DNA of 64,000 bases from Qaidamihabitans albus (lineage in GTDB: Bacteria > Actinomycetota > Actinomycetes > Mycobacteriales > Pseudonocardiaceae). Positions within the stretch are counted from its first letter, which is position 1. Every line of letters starts with the position of its first letter. The position numbers were made by a program, and so were the translations under genes. Under the pieces are notes generated by a model, which made no database searches, was not told the DNA's origin, and worked only from the letters and a program-made list of their open reading frames with translations. The stretch covers positions 100,041-164,040 of the forward strand of contig NZ_JAEHOB010000011.1 in assembly GCF_016464705.1 (NCBI RefSeq), in the 5' to 3' direction. Shown here in pieces: positions 18,262-26,386 of this stretch.

Positions 18262-19034
18262 GGCCGCACCGCCACGGCCAGCAGATCGAGGCTCGCGTCC
18301 AGGTCCGCGCCGTGCACGGCGAAATCGGAGGCCCGGATCGCGGCGACGTCGGCGAGCAGTCCGGCGGGCCAGCCTGCCTGCCCCGGCAGCTGCCCCAGCA
18401 CCACGTCGAGCTGGGCCTCGATGATCGAGCCGCCGTAGCGCTCGTCGAGCGCGCGCACTCCCGGGCCGTGGTGCAGGCCGTGCAGCAACTCGACGTCGAA
18501 GCCCGCCTCGCGCAGCAGGCAGTCCAGTTCGGACGGTGCGAGTTCCCTGGTGTGATACGGATTCAGCGGTGTGTCGCTGCCGGGTGTGAAGGTGAGCCGG
18601 TTGGGTGTGGTGGCGAGCAGCCTGCCACCGGGACGCAGGACCCGGCGGCATTCGGCCAGGAAACCACCCTGGTCCCACAGGTGCTCGATGACCTGAAGGT
18701 TCGCCACGACGTCGACCGCGCCCGAGCGGACGGGCAGGAACGCCAGGTTCGCCCGGACGGCGTGCGTACCGGGATAGGTCCGCGCCACGTGCGCACTCGC
18801 CTGCTGGTCGTAGTCCAGCGCCAGCACCCGCGCGGCGTGCCGGGCGATCAGTCCGGCACCGTAGCCCTCACCGCACCCGGCCTCCAGCACGGTGGCATCC
18901 GCGCAGTAGGGCAGCAGCGCGACGTAGGCGGCCTCGTGCCGCCGGAACCAGTAGTTCTCCTCCGGCACGCCCGGCACGGTGCGCTCGCCGGTGAGGTGCA
19001 GCGTCTCGGCCCGGTCTGATGGCGTGGTCGTCAC
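18258..19034 (-). CDS. SAM-dependent methyltransferase (Rv3030-like)
   Basis: A 258-residue class I methyltransferase. ENYWFRRHEAAYVAL is followed by the SAM motif VLEAGCGEGYGAGLIA and later DVVANLQVIEHLWDQGGF. The whole sequence resembles M. tuberculosis Rv3030, encoded before Rv3031 and Rv3032 and proposed to methylate sugars of methylglucose lipopolysaccharide. GTG 19034 lies 6 nt after a TACGCT -10 box, so it is probably leaderless. The stop overlaps the start of the GH57 gene. Confidence 0.9.
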   Translation of the reverse strand: MTTTPSDRAETLHLTGERTVPGVPEENYWFRRHEAAYVALLPYCADATVLEAGCGEGYGAGLIARHAARVLALDYDQQASAHVARTYPGTHAVRANLAFLPVRSGAVDVVANLQVIEHLWDQGGFLAECRRVLRPGGRLLATTPNRLTFTPGSDTPLNPYHTRELAPSELDCLLREAGFDVELLHGLHHGPGVRALDERYGGSIIEAQLDVVLGQLPGQAGWPAGLLADVAAIRASDFAVHGADLDASLDLLAVAVRP

Positions 19035-19040
19035 GGGCCG

Positions 19041-19046
19041 AGCGTA
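19041..19046 (-). promoter_or_regulatory. -10 box of a leaderless promoter for the Rv3030-like operon
   Basis: TACGCT on the minus strand, 6 nt, then GTG 19034. It would drive the methyltransferase and GH57 genes. Confidence 0.5.
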
Positions 19047-19058
19047 ACGGCGCGGGGC

Positions 19059-19238
19059 TCAGCGACCGGCGGGCGGCGGGGTCCCTCCGCCCTTGCCCCT
19101 GCCACGGAAGCGCTCGACGAGGTCCTTGGCCTGCTGGCGCTTGCGGGGATCGTTGGCCATGCGTTTGGCCTGCTGGATCGCGCGACGGCCCTGCGGGCTG
19201 TTCGCGAACCGGGCGACCTTGCTGAACAGCGATGCCAT
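19059..19238 (-). CDS. Small basic protein, 59 residues
   Basis: Reads MASLFSKVARFANSPQGRR then AIQQAKRMANDPRKRQQAKD and a glycine/proline-rich tail, ending TGA at 19061-19059. GGAGG lies 5 nt before the ATG, a near-ideal ribosome site. The protein is an amphipathic helix rich in Arg and Lys. I recognise it only as resembling small conserved actinobacterial proteins of unknown role. It lies just upstream of the methyltransferase gene on the same strand. Confidence 0.75.
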   Translation of the reverse strand: MASLFSKVARFANSPQGRRAIQQAKRMANDPRKRQQAKDLVERFRGRGKGGGTPPPAGR

Positions 19239-19314
19239 GTTGTCCTCCGAGCGTGACGGGATGTCCTCCGGTCCGGCGAGTATCCAACGTCGCGGCGGCC
19301 TCGCGGATTCCGGC

Positions 19315-20154
19315 TCACGTCGCCGACGAGATCGTGATGCCGAGGGCTCCGGGGCCGACGTGCGCGGTGATCACCGTGCTGGCCTGCACGAGGATGATCT
19401 CGCGCAGGCCGGGCACCCGGCTGCGCAGCTGGCTCACCATCGACATCTCCCGGTCGGAGGGGATCGCGCAGGCGATGGCGACGTCGACCGGCTCCGTTCC
19501 GGCGCGGCGCACCGCCAGGTCGGCCAGCTTGGCGAGGGCGCGCTTCGTCCCGGCCGTTCTGGCCAGCGGCGCGACCTCGCCGTCGGCCACCGTCAGCAGG
19601 GGTTTGATCGACAGCGCCGTGCCGAGCATCGCGGAGGCGCCACCGATCCGGCCGCCCCGGCGGAGGTACTCGAGCGTGTCGACGTAGACGAACTCGTTGC
19701 CGCCGCGGAAGCGGCGCACGGCGGCGTCGATCACCCGCTGCGGCTGCCCGCCCGCCGCGGCTGCTCTGGCTGCGGAGAGCGCGGCGAAGCCGAGGCTCAT
19801 TCCGGTGGTGCCGCTGTCGATGACGTAGACGGGCACTTTGATCTGCTGTGCGGCCTCGCGCGCGGCCTCGGCGGTGGCCGACATCTTGCCGGAGATGTGC
19901 AGGCTGACGATCGCGTCGGCGCCGGCGCTGACGGCGTCCTGGTAGGTCCAGAAGAAGGCGCCGGGGTCCGGAGGTCTCGTGGAGACGTGGCGGCCTGCGC
20001 GCAACATCTCGATCAACTCGTTCCGGTCGAACCGGGACTCGTCATCGATTCGGTCGTCCACGACCAGCTGGACCTGAACGACCGCGATGCCCCACTGAGC
20101 CGCCAGCTGTTCGGGTATGCAGGCGGTCGAATCGGTGATGACTGCTACGGGCAC
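19315..20154 (-). CDS. DegV-family fatty-acid-binding protein
   Basis: A 279-residue DegV protein: VAVITDSTACIP at the N terminus, VSTRPPDPGAFFWTY, VSLHISGKMSATAEAA, IDSGTTGMSLGFAAL and TLEYLRRGGRIGGASAMLG. DegV (FakB-type) proteins bind one fatty acid between two domains. FakB partners deliver it to the kinase FakA in Firmicutes; no fakA lies here. GTG 20154 is the only suitable start. It is divergent from etfB across 266 bp. Confidence 0.93.
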   Translation of the reverse strand: MPVAVITDSTACIPEQLAAQWGIAVVQVQLVVDDRIDDESRFDRNELIEMLRAGRHVSTRPPDPGAFFWTYQDAVSAGADAIVSLHISGKMSATAEAAREAAQQIKVPVYVIDSGTTGMSLGFAALSAARAAAAGGQPQRVIDAAVRRFRGGNEFVYVDTLEYLRRGGRIGGASAMLGTALSIKPLLTVADGEVAPLARTAGTKRALAKLADLAVRRAGTEPVDVAIACAIPSDREMSMVSQLRSRVPGLREIILVQASTVITAHVGPGALGITISSAT

Positions 20155-20420
20155 AGTCCCGGAGGCTACTTCCTAGCCACCCATTAGTAGTAGGCCGTTG
20201 GACCCTTCAGCCGTAGAACATATACCTGCAGTAGTCACGCCGCGTAGCAGATCTACTGGGACTATCGTACCGTTAACTCGCGATTCCAGGTGAATGCGGT
20301 CACCTCGCCGGGCCAAGCGCAGCGTTTCCCCTTAATCTACCGGCCAGTAACGCATTTGCGGTGCTCCCGCGGCACGGCCCGCCTCTCTCCCTGACAGATC
20401 CAGGAGGTCGAAGGAGACCC
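20155..20420. other. 266-bp intergenic region between degV and etfB
   Basis: Relatively AT-rich for this genome. A TAGCCT hexamer ends 8 nt before the DegV GTG on the minus strand, a weak promoter candidate. On the plus side several TA-rich words occur near 20270-20345 but no convincing -35/-10 pair. The etfB ribosome site AAGGAG lies just before ATG 20421. Confidence 0.3.
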
Positions 20421-21206
20421 ATGACCAACATCGTCGTACTGGTCAAGCAGGCGCCAGACACCTACTCGGAGCGAAAGCTCAACGAGTCCGACTACACGCT
20501 GGACCGCGAGTCCGCCGACGCCGTGCTCGACGAGATCAACGAGCGCGCCGTCGAGGAGGCGCTGAAGATCAAGGAGGCCGGCGAGGGCGAGGTGACCGTC
20601 CTGTGCGTCGGTCCCGACCGCGCCACCGACGCGATCCGCAAGGCGCTGTCGATGGGGGCGGACAAGGCCATCCACGTCTCCGACGAGTCGCTGCACGGTT
20701 CCGACCTGCTGGCCACGGCCAAGGTCATCGCCGCGGCCATCGGCCGGGTGGAGGGCTTCGACCTGGTCATCGCGGGTAACGAGGCCTCCGACGGCCGTGG
20801 TGGCGCCGTCCCGGCCGTGGTCGCCGAGCTACTCGGCCTGCCGCAGCTGACACACGTGCGCGAGGTCACCGTCGACGGCTCCGGGGTGAAGGTCGACCGG
20901 GAGACCGAGGAGGGCATCACGCACCTCGAGGCGAGCCTGCCCGCGCTGGTCAGCGTGACCGAGAAGATCAACGAGCCGCGGTACCCGTCGTTCAAGGGCA
21001 TCATGGCCGCGAAGAAGAAGCCGGTGGAGACCCTCACCGTCGCCGACCTCGGCGTCGACGCGGGCGAGGTCGGGCTCGGCAACGCGTGGTCGACCGTGCT
21101 CGAGGCGGCTCCGAAGCCGCCGCGCACGGCCGGTCAGCGGGTCGAGGACGAAGGCGACGGCGGCACGAAGGTTGCCGAGTACCTGGTCGGCCAGAAACTC
21201 ATCTGA
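20421..21206 (+). CDS. etfB: Electron transfer flavoprotein beta subunit
   Basis: A 261-residue protein beginning MTNIVVLVKQAPDTYSERKL, with VLCVGPDRATDAIRKALSMGADKAIHV, and AGNEASDGRGGAVPAVVAELLGLPQLTHV (AMP-site region). With EtfA it carries electrons from acyl-CoA dehydrogenases to the quinone pool. ATG 20421 follows GGAG; the frame extends upstream without support. etfA follows after 84 bp. The order matches Rv3029c-Rv3028c. Confidence 0.96.
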   Translation: MTNIVVLVKQAPDTYSERKLNESDYTLDRESADAVLDEINERAVEEALKIKEAGEGEVTVLCVGPDRATDAIRKALSMGADKAIHVSDESLHGSDLLATAKVIAAAIGRVEGFDLVIAGNEASDGRGGAVPAVVAELLGLPQLTHVREVTVDGSGVKVDRETEEGITHLEASLPALVSVTEKINEPRYPSFKGIMAAKKKPVETLTVADLGVDAGEVGLGNAWSTVLEAAPKPPRTAGQRVEDEGDGGTKVAEYLVGQKLI

Positions 21207-21290
21207 CAGAGCGGCTGAGGATCAACTCCGAGCCCCGGCGACGCGACATGTCGCGCGCCCGAGACAGGCTCAGAGACAAGGAGACGAAGA

Positions 21291-22250
21291 ATGGCTGAAG
21301 TACTGGTTCTCGTCGACCACGTCGACGGTGAGGTCAAGAAGGTCACGCTCGAACTGCTGACCGCCGCCCGTGCGCTCGGCGAGCCGTCCGCCGTGGTCGT
21401 CGGCGCGCCCGGCACGGCAGGCAAGGTCAAGGAGTCGCTGGCGTCCTACGGCGCCGCGAAGGTCTACGTGGCCGAGTCCGAGGACGCCACCGGCTACCTG
21501 GTGACCCCGAAGGTCGACGCGCTCGCCACGGTCGCGGGCACGGCGTCCCCGGCGGCGGTGCTGGTCGCCGCCACGGCCGAGGGCAAGGAGGTGAGCGGTC
21601 GGCTCGCCGCCAGGCTCGGCTCCGGCCTGCTGGTCGACGCTGTTGGCGTCGGCTCGGACGGCACGGTCGACCAGTCGATCTTCGGTGGCGCCTTCTCGGT
21701 CAAGGCCAAGGCCGCCAAGGGTATTCCGGTGATCTCGCTGCGTCCCGGCAGCGTGGACGCCGAGCAGGCCGACGGCGCGGCCGCGGAGGAGTCCGTCGAG
21801 CTGCCCGCGATCGATCCTGCGAAGTCGGCCCGGATCACCGGCGTCGAGCCCGCGGTCGGTGGTGACCGGCCGGAGCTGACCGAGGCGACGATCGTCGTCT
21901 CCGGTGGCCGCGGCGTGGGTTCCGCGGAGAAGTTCGAGGTCGTGGAGAAGCTCGCCGACTCGCTCGGCGCGGCGGTCGGCGCCTCGCGGGCGGCGGTCGA
22001 CTCCGGTTACTACCCGGCGCAGTTCCAGGTCGGGCAGACCGGTAAGACCGTGTCGCCGCAGCTCTACGTCGCGCTCGGCATCTCCGGTGCGATCCAGCAC
22101 CGTGCCGGCATGCAGACGTCGAAGACGATCGTCGCGGTGAACAAGGACCCCGAGGCACCGATCTTCGAGATCGCCGACTTCGGCGTGGTGGGCGACCTGT
22201 TCAACGTCGCCCCGCAGCTCACCGAAGAGGTCGCCAAGCGCAAGGGCTGA
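21291..22250 (+). CDS. etfA: Electron transfer flavoprotein alpha subunit
   Basis: A 319-residue protein whose C-terminal FAD domain carries the family signature [20 protein letters not shown] and [25 protein letters not shown], preceded by VVSGGRGVG. It binds FAD and partners EtfB. The ribosome site is AAGGAG. A copy of the 46-bp palindrome begins 20 bp after the stop. Confidence 0.96.
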   Translation: MAEVLVLVDHVDGEVKKVTLELLTAARALGEPSAVVVGAPGTAGKVKESLASYGAAKVYVAESEDATGYLVTPKVDALATVAGTASPAAVLVAATAEGKEVSGRLAARLGSGLLVDAVGVGSDGTVDQSIFGGAFSVKAKAAKGIPVISLRPGSVDAEQADGAAAEESVELPAIDPAKSARITGVEPAVGGDRPELTEATIVVSGGRGVGSAEKFEVVEKLADSLGAAVGASRAAVDSGYYPAQFQVGQTGKTVSPQLYVALGISGAIQHRAGMQTSKTIVAVNKDPEAPIFEIADFGVVGDLFNVAPQLTEEVAKRKG

Positions 22251-22269
22251 CCATCCGCGCAGGTCACCG

Positions 22270-22315
22270 CTCGTGAGTGCGCACACGAGTTCTAACTCGA
22301 ATAGACACTCACGAG
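22270..22315. repeat. 46-bp palindromic element, copy 3; probable etfA terminator
   Basis: Standard outer arms, here extended to a perfect 18-bp stem (22262-22279 with 22306-22323). The right inner half is degenerate. It is followed by a same-strand gene 98 bp later. Confidence 0.9.
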
Positions 22316-22420
22316 CGGTGACCAGGCACAACGCTGGACAACGAGCTGTTCACGCGGTGGGCACACGGCCGCCACGGGCGGTACCCCTGGCGGTTTCCTC
22401 CCGCGGCGACGATCGTCGGC

Positions 22421-23203
22421 ATGACGCGGTCACAGCTACTCGTCAGCACTGATCGGGTGGGTGCCGAGCTACCTGCCGGGGCCGCCCGGTACTCGCTGCT
22501 CGTCGCCAACGACAACGATGAAGTCCTTGCCGCGCAACGACTTCGCCATGACATTTTCGCCGGGGAGATGGGTGCGGCACTCGACACGCCCGAGCCCGGC
22601 CTCGACATCGACGACTTCGACGCGTTCTGCGACCACCTCGTGGTCCGCGACGACAACACCGGTGAGATCGTCGGCACGTACCGGATGCTGCCGCCCGACC
22701 GGGCCCGCGAGGCGGGACGTCTCTACGCCGACACCGAGTTCGACCTCTCCGCCTTCGCCGGCCTGCGGGGCTCGCTGGTAGAGACCGGCCGCTCCTGCGT
22801 GCACGCCGGGCACCGCAGCGGCGCCGTGGTGAGCCTGGTCTGGGCCGGTATCGCGCGGTACATGCTGCTGTCCGGGCACCGCTACCTGACCGGGTGCGCC
22901 TCGGTGCCGCTCGCCGACGGCGGCCGGCACGCCGCCGGTGTGTGGGACGTCGTCCGTTCCCGGTACTACGCGCCCGAGCACCACCGGGTGACGCCGTGGA
23001 AGCCCTGGCACCACGACGATGTGGCCCCGCCCGCCCGGGCCGTCCTGCCGCCGTTGCTGCGGGGCTATGTGCGCCTCGGCGCGCAGGTGTGCGGCCCGCC
23101 CGCGCACGACGCGGACTTCGGTGTCGCCGATTTCCTCGTCCTGCTCGACCTGCAGCGGGTGGACGAGCGCTACCTCAAGTTCTTCCTCGGGGCCCGGCAG
23201 TGA
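22421..23203 (+). CDS. OlsB-like ornithine/acyl N-acyltransferase (GNAT, Rv3027c-like)
   Basis: A 260-residue protein of the hemolysin-like/OlsB family: AAQRLRHDIFAGEMGA, DAFCDHLVVRDDNTGEIVGTYRML, SLVETGRSCVHAGHRSG and WAGIARYMLLSGHRYLTGCASVPL. OlsB forms the first step of ornithine-lipid synthesis and the adjacent PlsC-like gene could do the second step (OlsA). It also corresponds in position to Rv3027c beside the etf genes. Acceptor and acyl donor are inferred only. The stop overlaps the next start (GTGA). Confidence 0.85.
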   Translation: MTRSQLLVSTDRVGAELPAGAARYSLLVANDNDEVLAAQRLRHDIFAGEMGAALDTPEPGLDIDDFDAFCDHLVVRDDNTGEIVGTYRMLPPDRAREAGRLYADTEFDLSAFAGLRGSLVETGRSCVHAGHRSGAVVSLVWAGIARYMLLSGHRYLTGCASVPLADGGRHAAGVWDVVRSRYYAPEHHRVTPWKPWHHDDVAPPARAVLPPLLRGYVRLGAQVCGPPAHDADFGVADFLVLLDLQRVDERYLKFFLGARQ

Positions 23204-24117
23204 CCCACGCCTGGATGCCGGTCTCGCCGTGTGGTGCGGACTGTCTCGCGCCACACCCTCCGGTTGCCGGCCTCGGCCGCCGGATGCTCCGGGTCTGCGG
23301 GGCTGCCTGCGTGGTGCTGATCGCATCCCTGGTCGCTCCCGCGCTGTTCGCGCTGCCGCCCGGTGCGCGGGACCGCGTGCTGCGGGTGGTCTTCCGGGGC
23401 GTGCTGCGCGCGTTCGGGGTGCGGCTGGTGGTGCACGGCCGGCTCGATACGGCGGGCCGTGGCGCGCTCGTGGTGAACAACCACATCTCCTGGCTCGACA
23501 TCGTCGGCATCAACGCGGTCCGGCCGATGCGTGCGCTCGCCAAGCGGGAGATCGCCTGCTGGCCGGTGCTCGGCGGCCTGGTGTCCCGTGCGGGCAGCGT
23601 CTATCTCGACCGGGAGCGGCTGTCCACGCTGCCCGCGACGGTGACGCAGCTGGCCGAGGTGCTGCGCGGCGGATCGCTGGTCAGCGTCACCCCGGAGGGC
23701 ACGACCTGGTGCGGCGCGGCGTCCGGCCGGTTCCGGCCTGCCACGTTCCAGGCGGCCATCGACGGCGGGGTGCCGGTCCGGCCGGTGGCCCTGCGCTACC
23801 GGCTGGCCGACGGGCGGGAGACCACCCAGCCCGCGTTCATCGGTCCGGAGTCGCTGATCGAGTCGCTGCGACGGGTGGTGCGGCTGCGCGGCCTCGTCCT
23901 CGAAGTGTTCGTCTGCCCGGAGATCGCCCCGGGCCGGGCCGCCGACCGGCGAGAACTGGCGGCGCTGGCCGAGTCGGCGGTGCACGCCGCCCTCGGCGTG
24001 TCCGCGCTCCGTGCACGCGTGTCCGCGCCCCGGGTACGCGTGTCCGCGCCGCGGGTACGTGCGTCCGCGCCCCGGGACGCGGGCACACGGGCGGGAAGCG
24101 CGGACACGCGTGGCTAG
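23200..24117 (+). CDS. PlsC-like 1-acyl-glycerol-phosphate/lyso-lipid acyltransferase (Rv3026c-like)
   Basis: About 305 residues. A membrane helix (VVLIASLVAPALFAL) precedes the acyltransferase domain with the HX4D motif NNHISWLD and the later SVTPEGTTWCG. GTG 23200 overlaps the OlsB-like stop. The last 35-40 residues (repeated VSAPRVR) are not part of the family: they are encoded by 21-bp DNA repeats that have run into the gene and supply its stop region. It ends in a 4-bp overlap with the convergent ligase gene. Confidence 0.87.
   Translation: MTHAWMPVSPCGADCLAPHPPVAGLGRRMLRVCGAACVVLIASLVAPALFALPPGARDRVLRVVFRGVLRAFGVRLVVHGRLDTAGRGALVVNNHISWLDIVGINAVRPMRALAKREIACWPVLGGLVSRAGSVYLDRERLSTLPATVTQLAEVLRGGSLVSVTPEGTTWCGAASGRFRPATFQAAIDGGVPVRPVALRYRLADGRETTQPAFIGPESLIESLRRVVRLRGLVLEVFVCPEIAPGRAADRRELAALAESAVHAALGVSALRARVSAPRVRVSAPRVRASAPRDAGTRAGSADTRG
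23998..24107. repeat. 21-bp tandem repeats with inverted copy at the plsC-like 3' end
   Basis: GTGTCCGCG-N12 units start at 23998, 24019, 24040 and 24061 (the last begins GCGTCC), an exact 21-bp period. The complementary word CGCGGACAC follows at 24099-24107, so a long hairpin is possible. The repeats are in frame (7 codons per unit). Confidence 0.85.
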
Positions 24118-25622
24118 CCGCGCAGGGCCCGGCGGTCGAGCTTGCCGTTGACCGTGCGCGGAAGCTCGTCGAGGAAGCGGATGTCGCGCGGGTACTTGTG
24201 CCCGGCGAGGCGCTCGCGCGCGTACTCGCGCAGGTCGTCGGCCCGCACCGCGGCACCCGCGCGCAGCACCACGAAGGCGCGTGGCCGGGTCAGGCCGTCC
24301 TCGGTGTAGCCGAGCACGGCGCAGTCGACCACGTCCGGGTGGCCGAGCAGGCAATCCTCGATCTCGCTCGGAGCCACGAAGATCCCGGCCACCTTCAGCA
24401 GGTCGTCGGCCCGTCCGTGGTGCCGGAAGAACCCGTCGGCGTCGCGGCTGAACAGGTCGCCGGTGTGCACGGCGCCACCGCGGAACGTCTCCGCCGACTT
24501 CTCCGGCGCCCGCCAGTACTCCCGCGCCATCGTGGGCCCGCCGACCTCCAGTACGCCGACCTCGCCGTCCGGCAGTTCTGCCCCCACCTCGTCGACCACG
24601 CGCGCCGTGTACCCCGGGACGGGGCGCCCGAGACTGCCGTGGCGCGCCTGGCCCGGCCGGTTCGAGAGGTAGATGTGGTAAAGCTCCGACGAGCCGATCC
24701 CGTCCACGACCGGGACGCCGAAAGCCTTGTCCCACTTGCGATGCAGCTCGGCGGGCAGCGCCTCGCCCGCCGAGGTGCACAGGCGCAGGCAGCTCAGGTC
24801 CTGTGCCGCCGCGGCCGGATGGGCGGCCATCGCGCTCATCATCGTCGGCACGTTGACCAGGATCGTGGGCCGGTGCCGCGCGATCAGCTCGAACAGTCGC
24901 TCCGGCGTGCTGCGCTCCCCGAACACGATCCCGGCGCCACCGACACCGAACGGAAACATCGCGACCAGGTCGCGCGCGTAGCCGAAGAAGAGCTTCGGCA
25001 CGGCGAGCACGACGTCGTCGGCCGTCAGCCCCAGCACGTCGAGCGCGTAGCGGCGGAAGCTCTCGACCGGGCTCGTGGCCGTGTGCACGCACGCCTTCGG
25101 CGCTCCCGTGCTGCCAGTGGTGAACTTCCAGATCGCCATGTCGTCGGCATCCACCGGGGCGGCCGTCAGCTCCGCCGGTGCCCGCTCGACGAGTGTCCAG
25201 AAGGGACTCTCGTTCCCCCGTAGCTCCTCGCCCGGCACTCCGGTGACCAGTAACCGCACCGAGTCGCCCGCCGCCTCCCGCACGGCGTCGAGCGTGACCG
25301 CGTCGACCACCACCACGCTCGCCCCGGTGTAGTCGAGGAAGTAGGCGTAGTCCTTCGGCTGCAGGAACGTGTACACCTCGGCGGTCACCGCACCGATCTT
25401 CTGCGCACCGTACCAGCTCGCGACGAACTCGACGCCGTCACTCAGTGCCAGTAGCACGCGCTGTCCACTCAGGACACCCATTTCACGCAGCACGTGGCCG
25501 GTTCGGTTGGCCAGCCCGGCCAGCTCCGCGTAACTCCAGGCGGAGTCCCCGCACAGCAGCGCGGTGCGTCCGCCGCGGCCCTTGTCCAGGTTGCGGTCGA
25601 GGAAGTAGGAGGTGATGTTCAT
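24114..25622 (-). CDS. Benzoate-CoA-ligase-type acyl-CoA synthetase
   Basis: A 502-residue ANL-superfamily enzyme forming an aryl-AMP then aryl-CoA. The ATP loop is WKFTTGSTGAPKACVHT, followed by GIGSSELYHIYLSN, YHTGDLFSRDADGFF-like HTGDLF, GRADDLLKVAGIFVAPSEIE and the C-terminal catalytic Lys in LPRTVNGKLDR. The pattern (SSELYH, VPKLFFGYARDL) is that of the benzoate-CoA ligase group. Its ATG overlaps the creatininase stop (ATGA). Divergence from kynA-kynU suggests anthranilate or a related aromatic acid as substrate, which is inference. Confidence 0.87.
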   Translation of the reverse strand: MNITSYFLDRNLDKGRGGRTALLCGDSAWSYAELAGLANRTGHVLREMGVLSGQRVLLALSDGVEFVASWYGAQKIGAVTAEVYTFLQPKDYAYFLDYTGASVVVVDAVTLDAVREAAGDSVRLLVTGVPGEELRGNESPFWTLVERAPAELTAAPVDADDMAIWKFTTGSTGAPKACVHTATSPVESFRRYALDVLGLTADDVVLAVPKLFFGYARDLVAMFPFGVGGAGIVFGERSTPERLFELIARHRPTILVNVPTMMSAMAAHPAAAAQDLSCLRLCTSAGEALPAELHRKWDKAFGVPVVDGIGSSELYHIYLSNRPGQARHGSLGRPVPGYTARVVDEVGAELPDGEVGVLEVGGPTMAREYWRAPEKSAETFRGGAVHTGDLFSRDADGFFRHHGRADDLLKVAGIFVAPSEIEDCLLGHPDVVDCAVLGYTEDGLTRPRAFVVLRAGAAVRADDLREYARERLAGHKYPRDIRFLDELPRTVNGKLDRRALRG

Positions 25623-26368
25623 GCCAGTTCCCGGATCGCCTCGACGAGCATCGTGGTCAGCGTGTCGAAGGTGGCCGCCCCCTCGGCCGCGCTCGCCTCG
25701 GCGGGCGCACCGCAGTAGGCCTCTTCCATCCCCATCGCGAGGAAGTCGGCGTCGCCCCGCGCCAGCGCGGCCGGCATGTCCACCGGCACCCTTGGCAGCG
25801 CGCGCATCCGGTCCGTGTCAACCAGGTCCGGCCGCTGCGCCAGTACCAGCGAGGTCTCGTAACGGCCCGCGTGGCACTCGCCGGCACGGAACTCCTCGGT
25901 GAGCCGCTCGGCGTTGCGCCGCCGCACCAGGTCGAGGTGCCCGATCCGCTGGCCGCGCGAGGACTCCAGCGTCCGCACGGCCCGGCGCAGGGTGGCGACG
26001 TGCTCGGGCTCGAAGTGGTTGTTCACCAGCACGATGCGCGGCAGTCCCTGGTCGGCCAGCGCGGTGCAGACGTCGACGACGAGCGCGTGCAGCGTCTCGG
26101 GACCGATGTGCACGCCGCCGGCGAACGCCGCCGCGCACCGGGTGACGCCGTAGGCCAGCGGCGGCAGGATGAGCACCCGCACCAGTGGATCGTCGGCCAG
26201 CCGGGCCACGGCGCGCTCGCACATGCCCGCCGAGATCAGCGGATCGGTGCCAAGCGGCGCGTGCGGACCGTGCGGCTCCACCGCGCCGACCGGCAGCAAC
26301 AGCACGGGCACCCGCGGGTCGTCCCGCAGCGCGGCCACCTGCGGCGAGGACAGCTCGGCGTAGTACAC
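25619..26368 (-). CDS. Creatininase-family metal-dependent amidohydrolase
   Basis: A 249-residue protein with family motifs LLPVGAVEPHGPHAPLGTDPLI (metal-binding Glu, His and Asp), GVHIGPETL, VNNHFEPEH and AGECHAGRYETSLVL. The family includes creatininase, MftE and other amidases. A TAGCTT -10 box ends 6 nt before GTG 26368 and overlaps the kynA promoter. In a tryptophan-degradation locus lacking a recognisable formamidase, it could hydrolyse N-formylkynurenine or another amide, but this is only context-based. Confidence 0.87.
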   Translation of the reverse strand: MYYAELSSPQVAALRDDPRVPVLLLPVGAVEPHGPHAPLGTDPLISAGMCERAVARLADDPLVRVLILPPLAYGVTRCAAAFAGGVHIGPETLHALVVDVCTALADQGLPRIVLVNNHFEPEHVATLRRAVRTLESSRGQRIGHLDLVRRRNAERLTEEFRAGECHAGRYETSLVLAQRPDLVDTDRMRALPRVPVDMPAALARGDADFLAMGMEEAYCGAPAEASAAEGAATFDTLTTMLVEAIRELA

Positions 26369-26373
26369 GCACC

Positions 26374-26380
26374 TAAGCTA
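26374..26380. promoter_or_regulatory. Overlapping divergent -10 boxes (creatininase gene and kynA)
   Basis: Plus strand TAAGCT (26374-26379) is followed by 7 nt and kynA ATG 26387. Minus strand TAGCTT (26380-26375) is followed by 6 nt and GTG 26368. The two hexamers share the AAGCTA core, so polymerase can serve only one direction at a time. Confidence 0.6.
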
Positions 26381-26386
26381 CTCGGC

